In this document: in pieces, positions 17,378 to 27,910 of the stretch
Layout of the letters: the number at the start of each line of letters is the position of its first letter
Position numbering within the stretch: position 1 is the stretch's first letter
NCBI RefSeq assembly: GCF_032922745.1
Contig: NZ_CP136693.1
Location: forward strand, 3,782,001-3,846,000
Source: Marinobacter salarius
Lineage (GTDB): Bacteria > Pseudomonadota > Gammaproteobacteria > Pseudomonadales > Oleiphilaceae
Direction of reading: 5' to 3'
DNA: 64,000 bases
Notes under the pieces: model-generated
What the model was told of the DNA's origin: nothing
Database searches by the model: none
What the model saw: the letters and a program-made list of their open reading frames with translations, nothing else
Position numbers and translations under genes: made by a program

Positions 17378-17566
17378 GGCGTCACCCTCGTCGCAAAGAG
17401 AATTGATCAGATTTCAACGTATCAGGTTTTATGTTATAACGATAGCGTTAACAGCTATATTAAATAACTGAGATTATAGGTTGCAACAATCTCGTGGTAT
17501 GTCTCCGTTAGGTGGAGACGACACACTGTCCACCGGGCAAATCGTGGCATTTGAAGAGGTATAGAA
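17378..17566. promoter_or_regulatory. Divergent regulatory region of the sulfur module
   Basis: This AT-rich stretch separates two divergent transcription units. It contains the short dyad TAACG-ATAG-CGTTA at 17437-17450 inside an AT-rich segment, a plausible repressor site for both directions. I cannot assign it to a known regulator; promoter elements are not clear enough to place. Confidence 0.35.
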
Positions 17567-18028
17567 ATGGACTGGAGCTCTTTTACTCAAGGTGCCTTCG
17601 GAGGTCTTTTAATAGGCTTGTCCGCAGTGATGCTTATGGTCACGTTGGGACGTATTGCAGGCATCAGTGGGATGGTATCAGGTCTGATCTTTGATCGGTT
17701 TACTGCGGAGTCTGCCTGGCGACTGGCGTTTGTGCTGGGCCTTGTCAGCGGGCCTCTGTTGTTGGTTGTCCTGAACGGCTCGCTTGGAAATGTGGCGGGC
17801 AATCCGGAAGCCGTGGTCGGCGCGCCCATCGGTGGCGTGCCGCTGATGGTCGCGGCTGGTTTGCTGGTGGGCTTGGGGTCTGGTATCGGCAACGGTTGCA
17901 CCAGTGGGCATGGTGTTTGTGGTATCGCCAGGCTATCCCCCAGATCCATGCTGGCAACGCTGGTTTTCCTCCTGACGGGTGTTGTAACCGTCTACGTCGT
18001 CAGACTCATGACAGGACACTCTTTATGA
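17567..18028 (+). CDS. YeeE/YedE-family membrane protein (half 1)
   Basis: 153 residues, four or so membrane helices, with the family motif NGCTSGHGVCG near residue 106 in which the Cys residues are thought to handle sulfur. This family includes the thiosulfate transporter YeeE (TsuA). Here the transporter is split into two small proteins, this one and the next, overlapping by 4 bp. Paired half-size members are found with persulfide dioxygenase genes in sulfide-responsive operons (PmpA/PmpB-type). Transport of a reduced sulfur compound is the likely role. Confidence 0.85.
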   Translation: MDWSSFTQGAFGGLLIGLSAVMLMVTLGRIAGISGMVSGLIFDRFTAESAWRLAFVLGLVSGPLLLVVLNGSLGNVAGNPEAVVGAPIGGVPLMVAAGLLVGLGSGIGNGCTSGHGVCGIARLSPRSMLATLVFLLTGVVTVYVVRLMTGHSL

Positions 18029-18426
18029 AACTGATTTTTGGTTACCTGGCTGGTTTGTTGTTTGGCCTGGGTCTGGCTATTGGCGGTATGACTGACCCCC
18101 AACGTGTACAGGGCTTTCTCGACGTCTTTGGTAACTGGGACCCAACGCTCATATTTGTCATGGGCGGAGCCGTGGTAACAACGTTTGTCGGCTACCAATT
18201 GGTGTTCCGTCGCCAGGGCCCTCTGTTCGCAGAAACGTTTATCGTGCCCACACGTCGTGATATTGATACCCGTTTATTGATTGGTGCCGCTGTGTTTGGG
18301 ATAGGCTGGGGTCTATCAGGTTATTGTCCGGGCCCGGCCTTTGCGTCAATAAGCGGTATAACCTGGCCTCTCGTGGCGTTGTTGCTGTCGATGGTCGCTG
18401 GTTGGTGGCTGGCTCGCCGGGTCTGA
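18025..18426 (+). CDS. YeeE/YedE-family membrane protein (half 2)
   Basis: 133 residues with about four membrane helices; the conserved Cys lies in SGYCPGPAFAS near residue 107. The ATG overlaps the stop of the preceding half (ATGA), so the two are made in fixed proportion and probably form one sulfur-compound channel. Readings that start further upstream are out of frame with any signal and overlap the first half extensively. Confidence 0.85.
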   Translation: MKLIFGYLAGLLFGLGLAIGGMTDPQRVQGFLDVFGNWDPTLIFVMGGAVVTTFVGYQLVFRRQGPLFAETFIVPTRRDIDTRLLIGAAVFGIGWGLSGYCPGPAFASISGITWPLVALLLSMVAGWWLARRV

Positions 18427-18530
18427 GGTAGCACAGCATAATTTGCCTGCTGGGGTAAGATGGCGATTTTTTGACCACGTCAGCATTCGGCGGCTTTCTC
18501 GCATGGATGCCGAACACAACACTAGGCACA

Positions 18531-19895
18531 TCATACGATGTCGCGAACAATCATAAACTGGGCACCCAGTCCGATGATGAATGTGGCTGCAACCGTCGCA
18601 AACACCACGAATCCCAGCCATGCATCAAGCTCAACGGATGCAGAATCCCCTCCCCTGTACATCGGCACAACAATGCGCAGATACACTGCCAGCGACAGTG
18701 CACTATTGATGATCGCCACCACCGCCAGCCATGTGAACTGGACGTCAATGGCTGCCGCAAACAGAAGGAACTTGCCGACGAAACCTGCCAGTGGCGGAAT
18801 GCCCACCAATGACAGCAGGAAGACTACCATTGCGATGGCAATCAAAGGCCGCGACCGGCCCAGCCCGCTAAAATCGTTCAGAGTGCGCCCGGCTATGGCG
18901 GCAACCGCGAAAGCGCCCAGGTTCATAGCCGCATAGGCGGCGGCGAACAGAATGATCGATGGTAAGGCCAGCTCACTGGAGCCCACCGCGAGGATGCCCA
19001 GCAGGAAATAGCCGGACTGGGCAATCGACGAATAGGCCAGCAGCCGGATGACGTTATCCTGCACCAGTGCCGCAAGATAGCCATAGGTCATGCTCAGCAC
19101 GGCCAGCCCCGCCATGACCGCAGCCCAGCCGGTTTCCGGTGGCAGGTGACGAACCACCTGAGTGAGCGCAAACAGGGCGCCAATCTTGGGCACGACCGAC
19201 AGGTAGGCGGCAATCGACAGTGGCGCGCCCTCGTAGGCGTCGGGTGCCCAGAAGTGGAACGGAACCAGCGATGCCTTGTAGCCCAGACCCACAACCACAG
19301 TCACGAACCCGAGAATCACGGCCAGCGGCATGGTATCCATGGCCGGCAGATCGGCGATCAGCGTAGAGCCGGAGGCACCGAACCAGTAGCTCAGGCCGAA
19401 AATCATGATGGCAGTGGTGACTGAAGCGAACACAAAGAATTTCATGGCCGCTTCGGTCGCCGGATCAGTATCCGGATAGGCAACCAGGGCAAAGGTGGCC
19501 AGGCCGGTCAGCAACGTACCCAACACCAGAAACATGGTGTCCCCTGCCCCCGCCAGTACCAGAGCGCCCAGAGTGGAAAAGATCAGCAGGCTGTAGACCG
19601 TACCCTCGCGGGCGCTGCCCCGGACATCCACCCGCGCCAACAGCATCGAGAGCACCGTAGCTGGTAGCAGGATGAGCTTGGCCCAGATGCTTAACGTATC
19701 GATGCGGAAACTGCCGCCAAATACCGTTGTGTCTGTGCCGAGCAGGCGCAGGGTCAGCCCGGTGCCAACGACCAGGCCGATGACGGCAATGATCAGCGAA
19801 ATCCGGGGCTGTCGCAGCATTTCTGCAATCAGGGCACCAACAGCCGTCAGCAGAACGACAATTTCTGGAATGATTAATGCCAGATCACGACCCAT
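18531..19895 (-). CDS. nuoN: NuoN-like proton-channel subunit of a complex I-like pump
   Basis: 454 residues with about 13-14 helices of the Mrp/complex I antiporter family. The helix-7 lysine motif is present (GLGYKASLVPFHFW) and so is the APDAYEGAPLS segment. The glutamate expected on helix 5 (ELISL in E. coli) is not seen; the aligned stretch reads GTLLTGLATFALVAY, so the charge pair may be altered. It is the last gene of the leftward nuo-like operon, overlapping nuoM by 1 bp. Position of the missing glutamate is from eye alignment and is less certain than the family. Confidence 0.85.
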   Translation of the reverse strand: MGRDLALIIPEIVVLLTAVGALIAEMLRQPRISLIIAVIGLVVGTGLTLRLLGTDTTVFGGSFRIDTLSIWAKLILLPATVLSMLLARVDVRGSAREGTVYSLLIFSTLGALVLAGAGDTMFLVLGTLLTGLATFALVAYPDTDPATEAAMKFFVFASVTTAIMIFGLSYWFGASGSTLIADLPAMDTMPLAVILGFVTVVVGLGYKASLVPFHFWAPDAYEGAPLSIAAYLSVVPKIGALFALTQVVRHLPPETGWAAVMAGLAVLSMTYGYLAALVQDNVIRLLAYSSIAQSGYFLLGILAVGSSELALPSIILFAAAYAAMNLGAFAVAAIAGRTLNDFSGLGRSRPLIAIAMVVFLLSLVGIPPLAGFVGKFLLFAAAIDVQFTWLAVVAIINSALSLAVYLRIVVPMYRGGDSASVELDAWLGFVVFATVAATFIIGLGAQFMIVRDIV

Positions 19896-21364
19896 TACAG
19901 CACCAGTGCCGAAGTAGTCCGGTGAATGACGTCCAACACCCAGGACGGCGCCACGCCAGTGGCAACGGTGAGCACCAGCAGGGGCGCCACCGCAAGAATT
20001 TCGCGCGGGCTCAGGTCCGGCATTCTATTCCAGCGATCCCGGGGTTCACCCAGAAAGATTTCGCGCAGGGCCTTGAGAAAGGTCCCGGCGATAATGGCAA
20101 TCCCCAGAATCACCACAACCGCGATAGGAGTGGTGCCCAGAGTCGCGAGGAATATCTGGAACTCCGCCGGGAAGTGCGCGAGACCTGGAAGTCCCAGAGA
20201 CGCAAAAGCCGCCAGCACAAAGAACCAGCCAAGCAGTGGAACCGTTTTGAGCAGGCCGCCAAACTCGTTCATTTCCCGGGTATGGGCGCGCTCCTGGATC
20301 ATGCCTACCAGCAGGAACAGGGCCCCCGTGACCAGGCCGTGGCTGAACATCTGCAGCACGGCTCCATCCAGCGCGACGGCACGCACCGACGGGTCCAGGG
20401 TCAGTGCGGCAACTGCGACGCCGACAATGACGTAGCCCATGTGGTTGATTGAGGTATAAGCCACCAGGCGCTTGAGATCGGTTTGTGCCAGGGCGGCAAA
20501 AGCGCCGTAGATTGCGCTGACGACCCCGAAGAACAAAACAACGATTCCGGCATCGCGGAGGGCGTTAGGGGTCATTTGCAAGGCGAACCGCACCAGCCCG
20601 TAAGTGCCGAACTTCAGCATGATACCCGCCAGGATGACGCTACCAACAGTCGGTGCCTGAACGTGGGCCGCAGGCAACCAGGTATGCAACGGTATCGCAG
20701 GAATCTTGACCGCAAAGGTAATCAGCATGGCGATCAACGCCCACATGGCCGCCGCCCCTTCCAGTGGAGGACTGGCAATCCACGCCCGCATATCAAAGGT
20801 GGGATCAGGGCCGCCGAGGTAAAGCCCCAGAATTGCGAGCAACAGTGGCAGGCTGCCCAGCAGCGTGTAGATAAAGAACATCAGGGCGGCCCGCTGCCGG
20901 TCTTCATGTCCCCATCCGGCAATCATGAAATACATCGACACCAGGGAAACTTCGAAGAAGACGTAGAACAGAATGCCGTCCAGGGCGGTAAAGGTACCGA
21001 TTGCCGCGGTTTCCAGAAGCAGGATCAGAGCTACGTAGGCACGCGGACGGTCGCGAAGCGACGACGCGTAGATCAGAGAAACCAGGAAAAGCACGGCACT
21101 CAGCAGTACCAGCGGCAGGCTGATGCCATCAACCCCGACCCGGTAGGCCGCGCCAATAGCCGGCATCCATACCAGCTCTTCGACCTGGGAAAAGCCGTCA
21201 CCACTCACGCCCTGAAGCCACATGGCCAGAGCGCCAACCAGAGTCAGGGCGGCACTGACGATCGCTATGCTGTGCACCGTCCGTGCCGTCGGCTTCGGCA
21301 AACACAGAATCAGCACAGCGCCGACGAGTGGCAAAAACAGGGTCAGAGATACGAGTGGTAACAT
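19895..21364 (-). CDS. nuoM: NuoM-like proton-channel subunit
   Basis: 489 residues with about 14 helices. Key channel residues are visible: the helix-5 glutamate in FFEVSLVSMYF, the helix-7 lysine in FAVKIPAIPLHTWLPAAH, and the downstream VQAPTVGSVILAGIMLKFGTY region containing the central lysine. This indicates an intact ion-translocating antiporter subunit. It begins 15 bp after nuoL ends and overlaps nuoN by 1 bp. Confidence 0.92.
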   Translation of the reverse strand: MLPLVSLTLFLPLVGAVLILCLPKPTARTVHSIAIVSAALTLVGALAMWLQGVSGDGFSQVEELVWMPAIGAAYRVGVDGISLPLVLLSAVLFLVSLIYASSLRDRPRAYVALILLLETAAIGTFTALDGILFYVFFEVSLVSMYFMIAGWGHEDRQRAALMFFIYTLLGSLPLLLAILGLYLGGPDPTFDMRAWIASPPLEGAAAMWALIAMLITFAVKIPAIPLHTWLPAAHVQAPTVGSVILAGIMLKFGTYGLVRFALQMTPNALRDAGIVVLFFGVVSAIYGAFAALAQTDLKRLVAYTSINHMGYVIVGVAVAALTLDPSVRAVALDGAVLQMFSHGLVTGALFLLVGMIQERAHTREMNEFGGLLKTVPLLGWFFVLAAFASLGLPGLAHFPAEFQIFLATLGTTPIAVVVILGIAIIAGTFLKALREIFLGEPRDRWNRMPDLSPREILAVAPLLVLTVATGVAPSWVLDVIHRTTSALVL

Positions 21365-21379
21365 GAGTACAGGGTTCCT

Positions 21380-23278
21380 TTAGACACTCAGTGAAGCTGA
21401 AAACAGGATGGCCAGGAGCACAGCGGTGGCTACGGCGCTGATCGCCAGGCTGTGATGGATCAGGCCGCTTTGCAGGGTTCTCGCCCGCGCGCCGAGGTCC
21501 CGCACACCGGACACCAGGGCGAAGATCAGGCCGTCGATACCACGCTCATCCCCGCCCCGAACCCAGCGACCCACCGCCAGATTGGCGCGGCCAACGCCAA
21601 GCACGGCCAGATACAAACGTTGTTCCAGTCGCTCGCCCCCACGGGCAATGGTGAGAGCTGCACGGCCAATGCCAAGCGCGGCCGCGTACAGATGGTCTTC
21701 CAGACGGTCACAGCCCCGGGCAATAGCCATTGCGGGCCGGCCTATCCAGGCGGTAAGCCCGCCCGCAACTTCCAAACCCGATTCTGCCCATTGATGGGCA
21801 GGTCCAAGCAGGCGCTGGACCGGCACCAGCCAGCCCAAGGCCAGCCCGACCAATGCGGCGACGAGCCCCAGCACTATGGCGACGGTACCTGCGGTTTCCG
21901 GAGCGGGCAGATCAAGTATTGTTTCCAGGGGACCAAAGGCCAGACCCAGGCCAGCGGCGGGAATTGCCAGCCCCCAGATGCCAGCGCGCATCCAGCCAGT
22001 ACCTTCTACCGGCCGGCTGTCGCCCGAGCCCTGCCAGAGCACCCGTAGAGCCCGGGCCATATAGGCACCGGTAAGCAGAGTGCCCGCCAGGGCCAGGGGG
22101 CCGAGCCAGGCGGCGCCTTGCCCCGACAGCGCGGCAGCAATTACCACATCCTTGGAAAAGAATCCGCTCAGCGGTGGAATGCCGGCCAGCGCCAGCGCTG
22201 CCAGCGCAAAGCCGGCAAAGGCCCAGGGCCTGGCGCGGCCAACGCCCTTCAACTGATCAAAAGCGGTACCCTCGCGGGCATGTTGAAAGTCACCGGCAGC
22301 AAGAAACAGGGTGCTTTTAATGGCAGCATGGGCGAGAAAGTGCAACAGCGCGGCCATCGGAACCCCGGCGCCCACAGCAATCAGCATCAGGCCGTACTGA
22401 CTGGCCGTGGAAGCCGCCAGCAGGCGTTTGAGATCACGTTCAGCCAGCGCAATGACCCCGGCTGCCACCGTGGTGACACCACCCACAAGCCCTATAGCGA
22501 AAAGCGCTTCAGGACTCAGCAGCGTCGCAGACCGGATTAGCAGAATGGCGCCCGCCGCCACCAGCGTGGCCGAGTGCAGCAGCGCCGAGACCGGTGTCGG
22601 GCCGGCCATGGCGCGCATCAGCCAGTCCTGCAGGGGAACCTGGGCCGACTTGCCCATGGCCGCCAGCAATAACAGCAGCCCGGCGGCGGTCGAGGCACTA
22701 CCGCCAGCTTCCAGAGAGGCGGCAATCTCACTGGTACCTGACGACCCGATGAGTATGAATATCGCCACATAAAGCCCGAGATCGGCGCTGCGGGTATAGA
22801 GAAAAGCACGGCTGGCTGCGTTTGCGGCTTCCGGCCGCTGGAACCAGAAGCCGATCAGCAGGTAACTGCAGAGGCCGATGAGTTCCCAAGCCGCCAACAA
22901 CAAAACCCAGTCGCCAGCCAGCACCAACGCCTGCATCGCCGCCAGGAACAGCGACATTACGGCATAAAAGCGCGCCTGGCCGGACTCCCGCTTCATATAG
23001 CCGATGGCATAAACCAGAACGAAGGTTCCGACCGTGGCCACTGCCACACTCAGCAGTGCCGTCATCGGACCCGCAACCAGGCGCAAGGGCATGTCGGGCA
23101 GCCCGGGTAGAAGCAGGGTTTCGGCCTGGCCGTCAAGGGCTCCGGCCAGCAGCCGGACACCGCCTGCCAGGCTGAGCGTCGCGCCAGCCAGGGCCAGCGC
23201 AGCGCTGCCACGGCGCAGTATCAACACCGCCAGGGCGGCTATCAGCGGTGGCAATATCGGCAGAAGCACTGCACTCAT
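21380..23278 (-). CDS. nuoL: NuoL-like proton-channel subunit
   Basis: 632 residues from the ATG at 23278, which overlaps the nuoK stop as ATGA; longer upstream readings run antisense-like through nuoK and are rejected. Channel residues: glutamate in AAWELIGLCSYLL, lysine in AAMGKSAQVPLQDWLMRAMAGP and the TPVSALLHSATLVAAG segment. The C terminus carries extra helices and repeated GRAxLxxxRGxxRLE-like stretches (about residues 525-590), shorter than or unlike the usual long lateral helix, so anchoring to NuoM/N may differ from canonical complex I. Confidence 0.9.
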   Translation of the reverse strand: MSAVLLPILPPLIAALAVLILRRGSAALALAGATLSLAGGVRLLAGALDGQAETLLLPGLPDMPLRLVAGPMTALLSVAVATVGTFVLVYAIGYMKRESGQARFYAVMSLFLAAMQALVLAGDWVLLLAAWELIGLCSYLLIGFWFQRPEAANAASRAFLYTRSADLGLYVAIFILIGSSGTSEIAASLEAGGSASTAAGLLLLLAAMGKSAQVPLQDWLMRAMAGPTPVSALLHSATLVAAGAILLIRSATLLSPEALFAIGLVGGVTTVAAGVIALAERDLKRLLAASTASQYGLMLIAVGAGVPMAALLHFLAHAAIKSTLFLAAGDFQHAREGTAFDQLKGVGRARPWAFAGFALAALALAGIPPLSGFFSKDVVIAAALSGQGAAWLGPLALAGTLLTGAYMARALRVLWQGSGDSRPVEGTGWMRAGIWGLAIPAAGLGLAFGPLETILDLPAPETAGTVAIVLGLVAALVGLALGWLVPVQRLLGPAHQWAESGLEVAGGLTAWIGRPAMAIARGCDRLEDHLYAAALGIGRAALTIARGGERLEQRLYLAVLGVGRANLAVGRWVRGGDERGIDGLIFALVSGVRDLGARARTLQSGLIHHSLAISAVATAVLLAILFSASLSV

Positions 23279-23586
23279 CCTTTCAGGTCCTCCGCTTCTT
23301 CCATCTCGACTGAGCCCTTGGCCCGGAAGCGCGCAATAGCAACGCCAAAGCCGACCGCCATCTCCAGTGCCATAACCGTCATCACCACCAGCACAAACAT
23401 CTGGCCGGAATAGGCTTCCGGATGCAGAAAGCGCCAGAAAGCCACCAGATTCACCATGGCGCCTGCCAGCATCAGCTCCACGCCCATCATGATCATCACC
23501 AGATTGGTCTGTGACAGAGCTCCATAGACTCCGATACCGAACAGGATGGCGCCGGTCACAAGCGCCAATATCAGAATCATGGTCAT
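23275..23586 (-). CDS. nuoK: NuoK-like membrane subunit
   Basis: 103 residues, three helices. The two membrane glutamates typical of NuoK occur in MMGVELMLAGAMVNL and VMTVMALEMAVGFGVAIA, so the E-channel path seems kept. It overlaps nuoJ upstream and nuoL downstream by 4 bp each (ATGA). Confidence 0.9.
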   Translation of the reverse strand: MTMILILALVTGAILFGIGVYGALSQTNLVMIMMGVELMLAGAMVNLVAFWRFLHPEAYSGQMFVLVVMTVMALEMAVGFGVAIARFRAKGSVEMEEAEDLKG

Positions 23587-24119
23587 TCCGATGCCTCCTT
23601 GTCGTCTTTACTTGACAGGTTCTGCACCGGTATTGCCACTGCCGTGGCGGCAATCATTGCGGTCAGGATGGTGATACCGGCGGTCTCAAAGATCATCATC
23701 GAGCGCCCGAGCAGTTCCATGCCCAACGCCCGTGTCTGCGCTTGCGCGTCCACCACCTGCTCCGCTGCGGGGCCCCAGTCGGACAGCAGCGCAACGGCGA
23801 TGGCGACAACGGCGGCACTCACCCCGGCACCTATCGAGAAGCGCTTCTGGTGGCTCATATCCATACCGCCAAGCCCGCCGGGATCCATCATGAACATCAC
23901 CATGAAGATGGCCATGATGCTCATCTCGGTGGCCATCATCATGATCTGCAGCACGCCCAGGAATTCGGTTTGCATCGCCAGGAACAGGCAGCCGACGGCG
24001 GTCATCGAAAACAGCAGTGCCAGTGCGGAACGCATCATGGACGAGGTGCGAAACACCACCACGCCGAAGCCAATGGCAGCCAGCCCGAAAACGGCAACGA
24101 AAAAAGCCTGTGCATACAT
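23583..24119 (-). CDS. nuoJ: NuoJ-like membrane subunit
   Basis: 178 residues with five helices from the ATG at 24119, which shares one base with the nuoH stop (TGATG). The sequence begins MYAQAFFVAVFGLAAIGF and includes the broken third-helix region EFLGVLQIMMMATEMSIMAIFMV. It belongs to the proton-conducting membrane arm. Slightly longer upstream readings overlap nuoH and lack a ribosome site. Confidence 0.88.
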   Translation of the reverse strand: MYAQAFFVAVFGLAAIGFGVVVFRTSSMMRSALALLFSMTAVGCLFLAMQTEFLGVLQIMMMATEMSIMAIFMVMFMMDPGGLGGMDMSHQKRFSIGAGVSAAVVAIAVALLSDWGPAAEQVVDAQAQTRALGMELLGRSMMIFETAGITILTAMIAATAVAIPVQNLSSKDDKEASE

Positions 24120-25011
24120 CAGGGAACCACCAGAATCAGTAAGCCGACAATAATGATATTGAGCAGTGCGAGGGGAATACCCAGGACCCAGCACCACCGC
24201 ATCAGATTCGCCTCGCGGATGCGTGGCAGATAGTGGCCGACGAGCAGCATCGACACGGCCACGGCCAGGGTCTTGATCAGGCTCCAGGCCGAGGGCGGCA
24301 GCAGCGGCCCATGCCAGCCGCCGAGATAGAACACCGTGGTCGCGGAGGCCAGCGTAACCACCAGCGTCAGCCGGGCAAGGCGAAGCACCGCCAGGCGTAC
24401 CCCGGTATACTCAGCGTCGACACCGCCGCCAAGCTCCCCCTCTGCAGAAGGCAGGTCGAAAGGGGCGCGGAATGCCAGTGCCATGGCCGCAATATAAAAC
24501 AGCACGAAGCCCAGGGGCTGGTAGACGATGTTCCATAGACCCGCTTGGGAGCCAACGATCGCAGTGTTTACCAGGGATTCGGCACGCATGGCCACGGCCG
24601 TGATCGGCATGACAATCAGCATGGAATAGGCAATAAGCTGGCCCAGAAAGCGCCAGCCACCGATCATCGCGTAGGCTCCATCCGGCCCCCAACCCGCCAT
24701 GATCACCGCGACGAGCACGTAGGCCAGGGCCGCGTTCACAAACAGTGCGCCAGTGCCAAGGTCCGCAATGATCAGGTCCGGCGCCAGCGGCAGGACTGCC
24801 ATACCGAGCACGGCGACAACCAAAAGAAGCACGGGCGCGGCCTCGAAGAAGACCCGGTCTGGTGAGCGCGGTACTATGGACTCACGGCCGAGGTGAGCCA
24901 GGCCGCGAAACAGAGGCGCGGCCGGGCTCAGGCGACCAGTCGCCATCCAGCCCTCAACCACAGCCAGCAGCCAGGCGCTGCCAAGCAGCGCGAGCAAAAC
25001 AATAGCGACGG

Positions 25012-25015
<4 letters not shown>
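24119..25015 (-). CDS. nuoH: NuoH-like membrane subunit
   Basis: 298 residues with eight or so helices, a little shorter than typical NuoH (about 320). The conserved quinone-site loop is present as RAPFDLPSAEGELGGG followed by VDAEYTG, showing that this subunit still has the acidic surface facing NuoB/NuoD in complex I. Its start overlaps the end of the fusion protein gene by 4 bp, so the fusion is the natural peripheral partner. Confidence 0.9.
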
Positions 25016-26948
<1,933 letters not shown>

Positions 26949-26952
<4 letters not shown>

Positions 26953-27311
26953 TGACGCCTCAATGCCCCCTGACTCCAGCCATAAAGCAGGCCCAGAAAG
27001 AGGATGGCAAGAAATACGCCCATATCATACAAAGCAACCAGCCCTACTTCTTTGTACACGACGGCCCATGGGTACATGAACGCCATTTCCATATCGAAGG
27101 CCAGGAACAACAATGCGTAACCGTAGTAACGCGCGTGATAGCGCCCCCACACCGGATCCCGCGACAGCACACCGGAGCTTGCCGGCACATCCTTGCCCGG
27201 CTCCCCGCGCGCAGAGCCCATCACGCGCACAAACCCGTAAAGGCCCAGGATGGTAGCCACGATGCCGACCACCAGGGCAAGTAAAAGACTATACAGTTCC
27301 AAAAAACTCAT
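26949..27311 (-). CDS. nuoA: NuoA-like membrane subunit
   Basis: 120 residues, three helices, from the ATG at 27311 with GAGG upstream. The conserved FLAFDMEMAFMYPWA (FLFFDVE in complex I) and the last-helix region are present. The loop that normally carries a Cys (YECG) reads SSGVLSRDP, so that residue is absent. It is the first gene of the operon and overlaps the fusion gene by 4 bp. Upstream, 80 bp away, lies a secreted hypothetical gene on the same strand. Confidence 0.9.
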
Positions 27312-27391
27312 TATCCAATCCTCGGATCGAGCAACCAAATAGCCCCTCACTCTCTTGCCAGGATGCCCGATGAAAATAATTCCCGGGTACC

Positions 27392-27808
27392 CTACTCCAG
27401 TCCGTGATGCTTCCCTTCGTATAATTTAACATTCCTGATCTCGCCTCCCTCATTGACCAATTCGAAATTATTGCCAGACAAAGGCTTTATCTTGTTACAG
27501 GAATAGTTGCGACCGTAGACAGATGTGCAAAATTTACCGTCTTTCACCTCCCATCTTCCAATATAATGGGTAAGGTTTCCCTGTTGTTCACGATACTTGG
27601 TCATTCCATAGATCGACCCATCGGGATCATAGTACTCATGAAAGGTTCGAGTGCGAAAATTGTCTTGGGCATCCCGAAATACCATTTGCACCGTGTTTCC
27701 GACGACGACATTGGCAACATCTTCGCCCGAGAGAATCTCATCAGCCTGTAAATATGGCGCTTGTAAAAACAACAAAAACACGAATAGTCTAAAGCTATTT
27801 GCTTTCAT
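27392..27808 (-). CDS. Exported hypothetical protein, DUF995-like
   Basis: 138 residues with a signal peptide (1-22, ending LQA). The mature part contains LSGEDVANVVVGNTV, YYDPDGSIYG and GRWEVKDGKFCTSV, a pattern seen in small periplasmic DUF995-type proteins, with one likely disulfide (CTSVYGRNYSC). It ends 80 bp before nuoA on the same strand and could be co-transcribed with the complex I-like operon. GGGAGGG lies before the ATG. No function can be assigned. Confidence 0.6.
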   Translation of the reverse strand: MKANSFRLFVFLLFLQAPYLQADEILSGEDVANVVVGNTVQMVFRDAQDNFRTRTFHEYYDPDGSIYGMTKYREQQGNLTHYIGRWEVKDGKFCTSVYGRNYSCNKIKPLSGNNFELVNEGGEIRNVKLYEGKHHGLE

Positions 27809-27910
27809 CCTGATCCCTCCCGCTTTCGTTCAACAATTGGTGTCACATCAACGCTGGCGTCTAGTCCTATCACAGGGTTACAAAAAGCTCAACGATCCAG
27901 TTATCGCCGA

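Noticed and set aside
20483..21361. 292-codon plus-strand frame opposite nuoM
   Set aside because: Gln/His-rich low-complexity product typical of antisense to membrane-protein codons.
23279..23653. N-terminal extension of nuoL
   Set aside because: The extra 125 residues overlap nuoK in another frame and lack any NuoL similarity; the ATGA overlap start at 23278 is far better.
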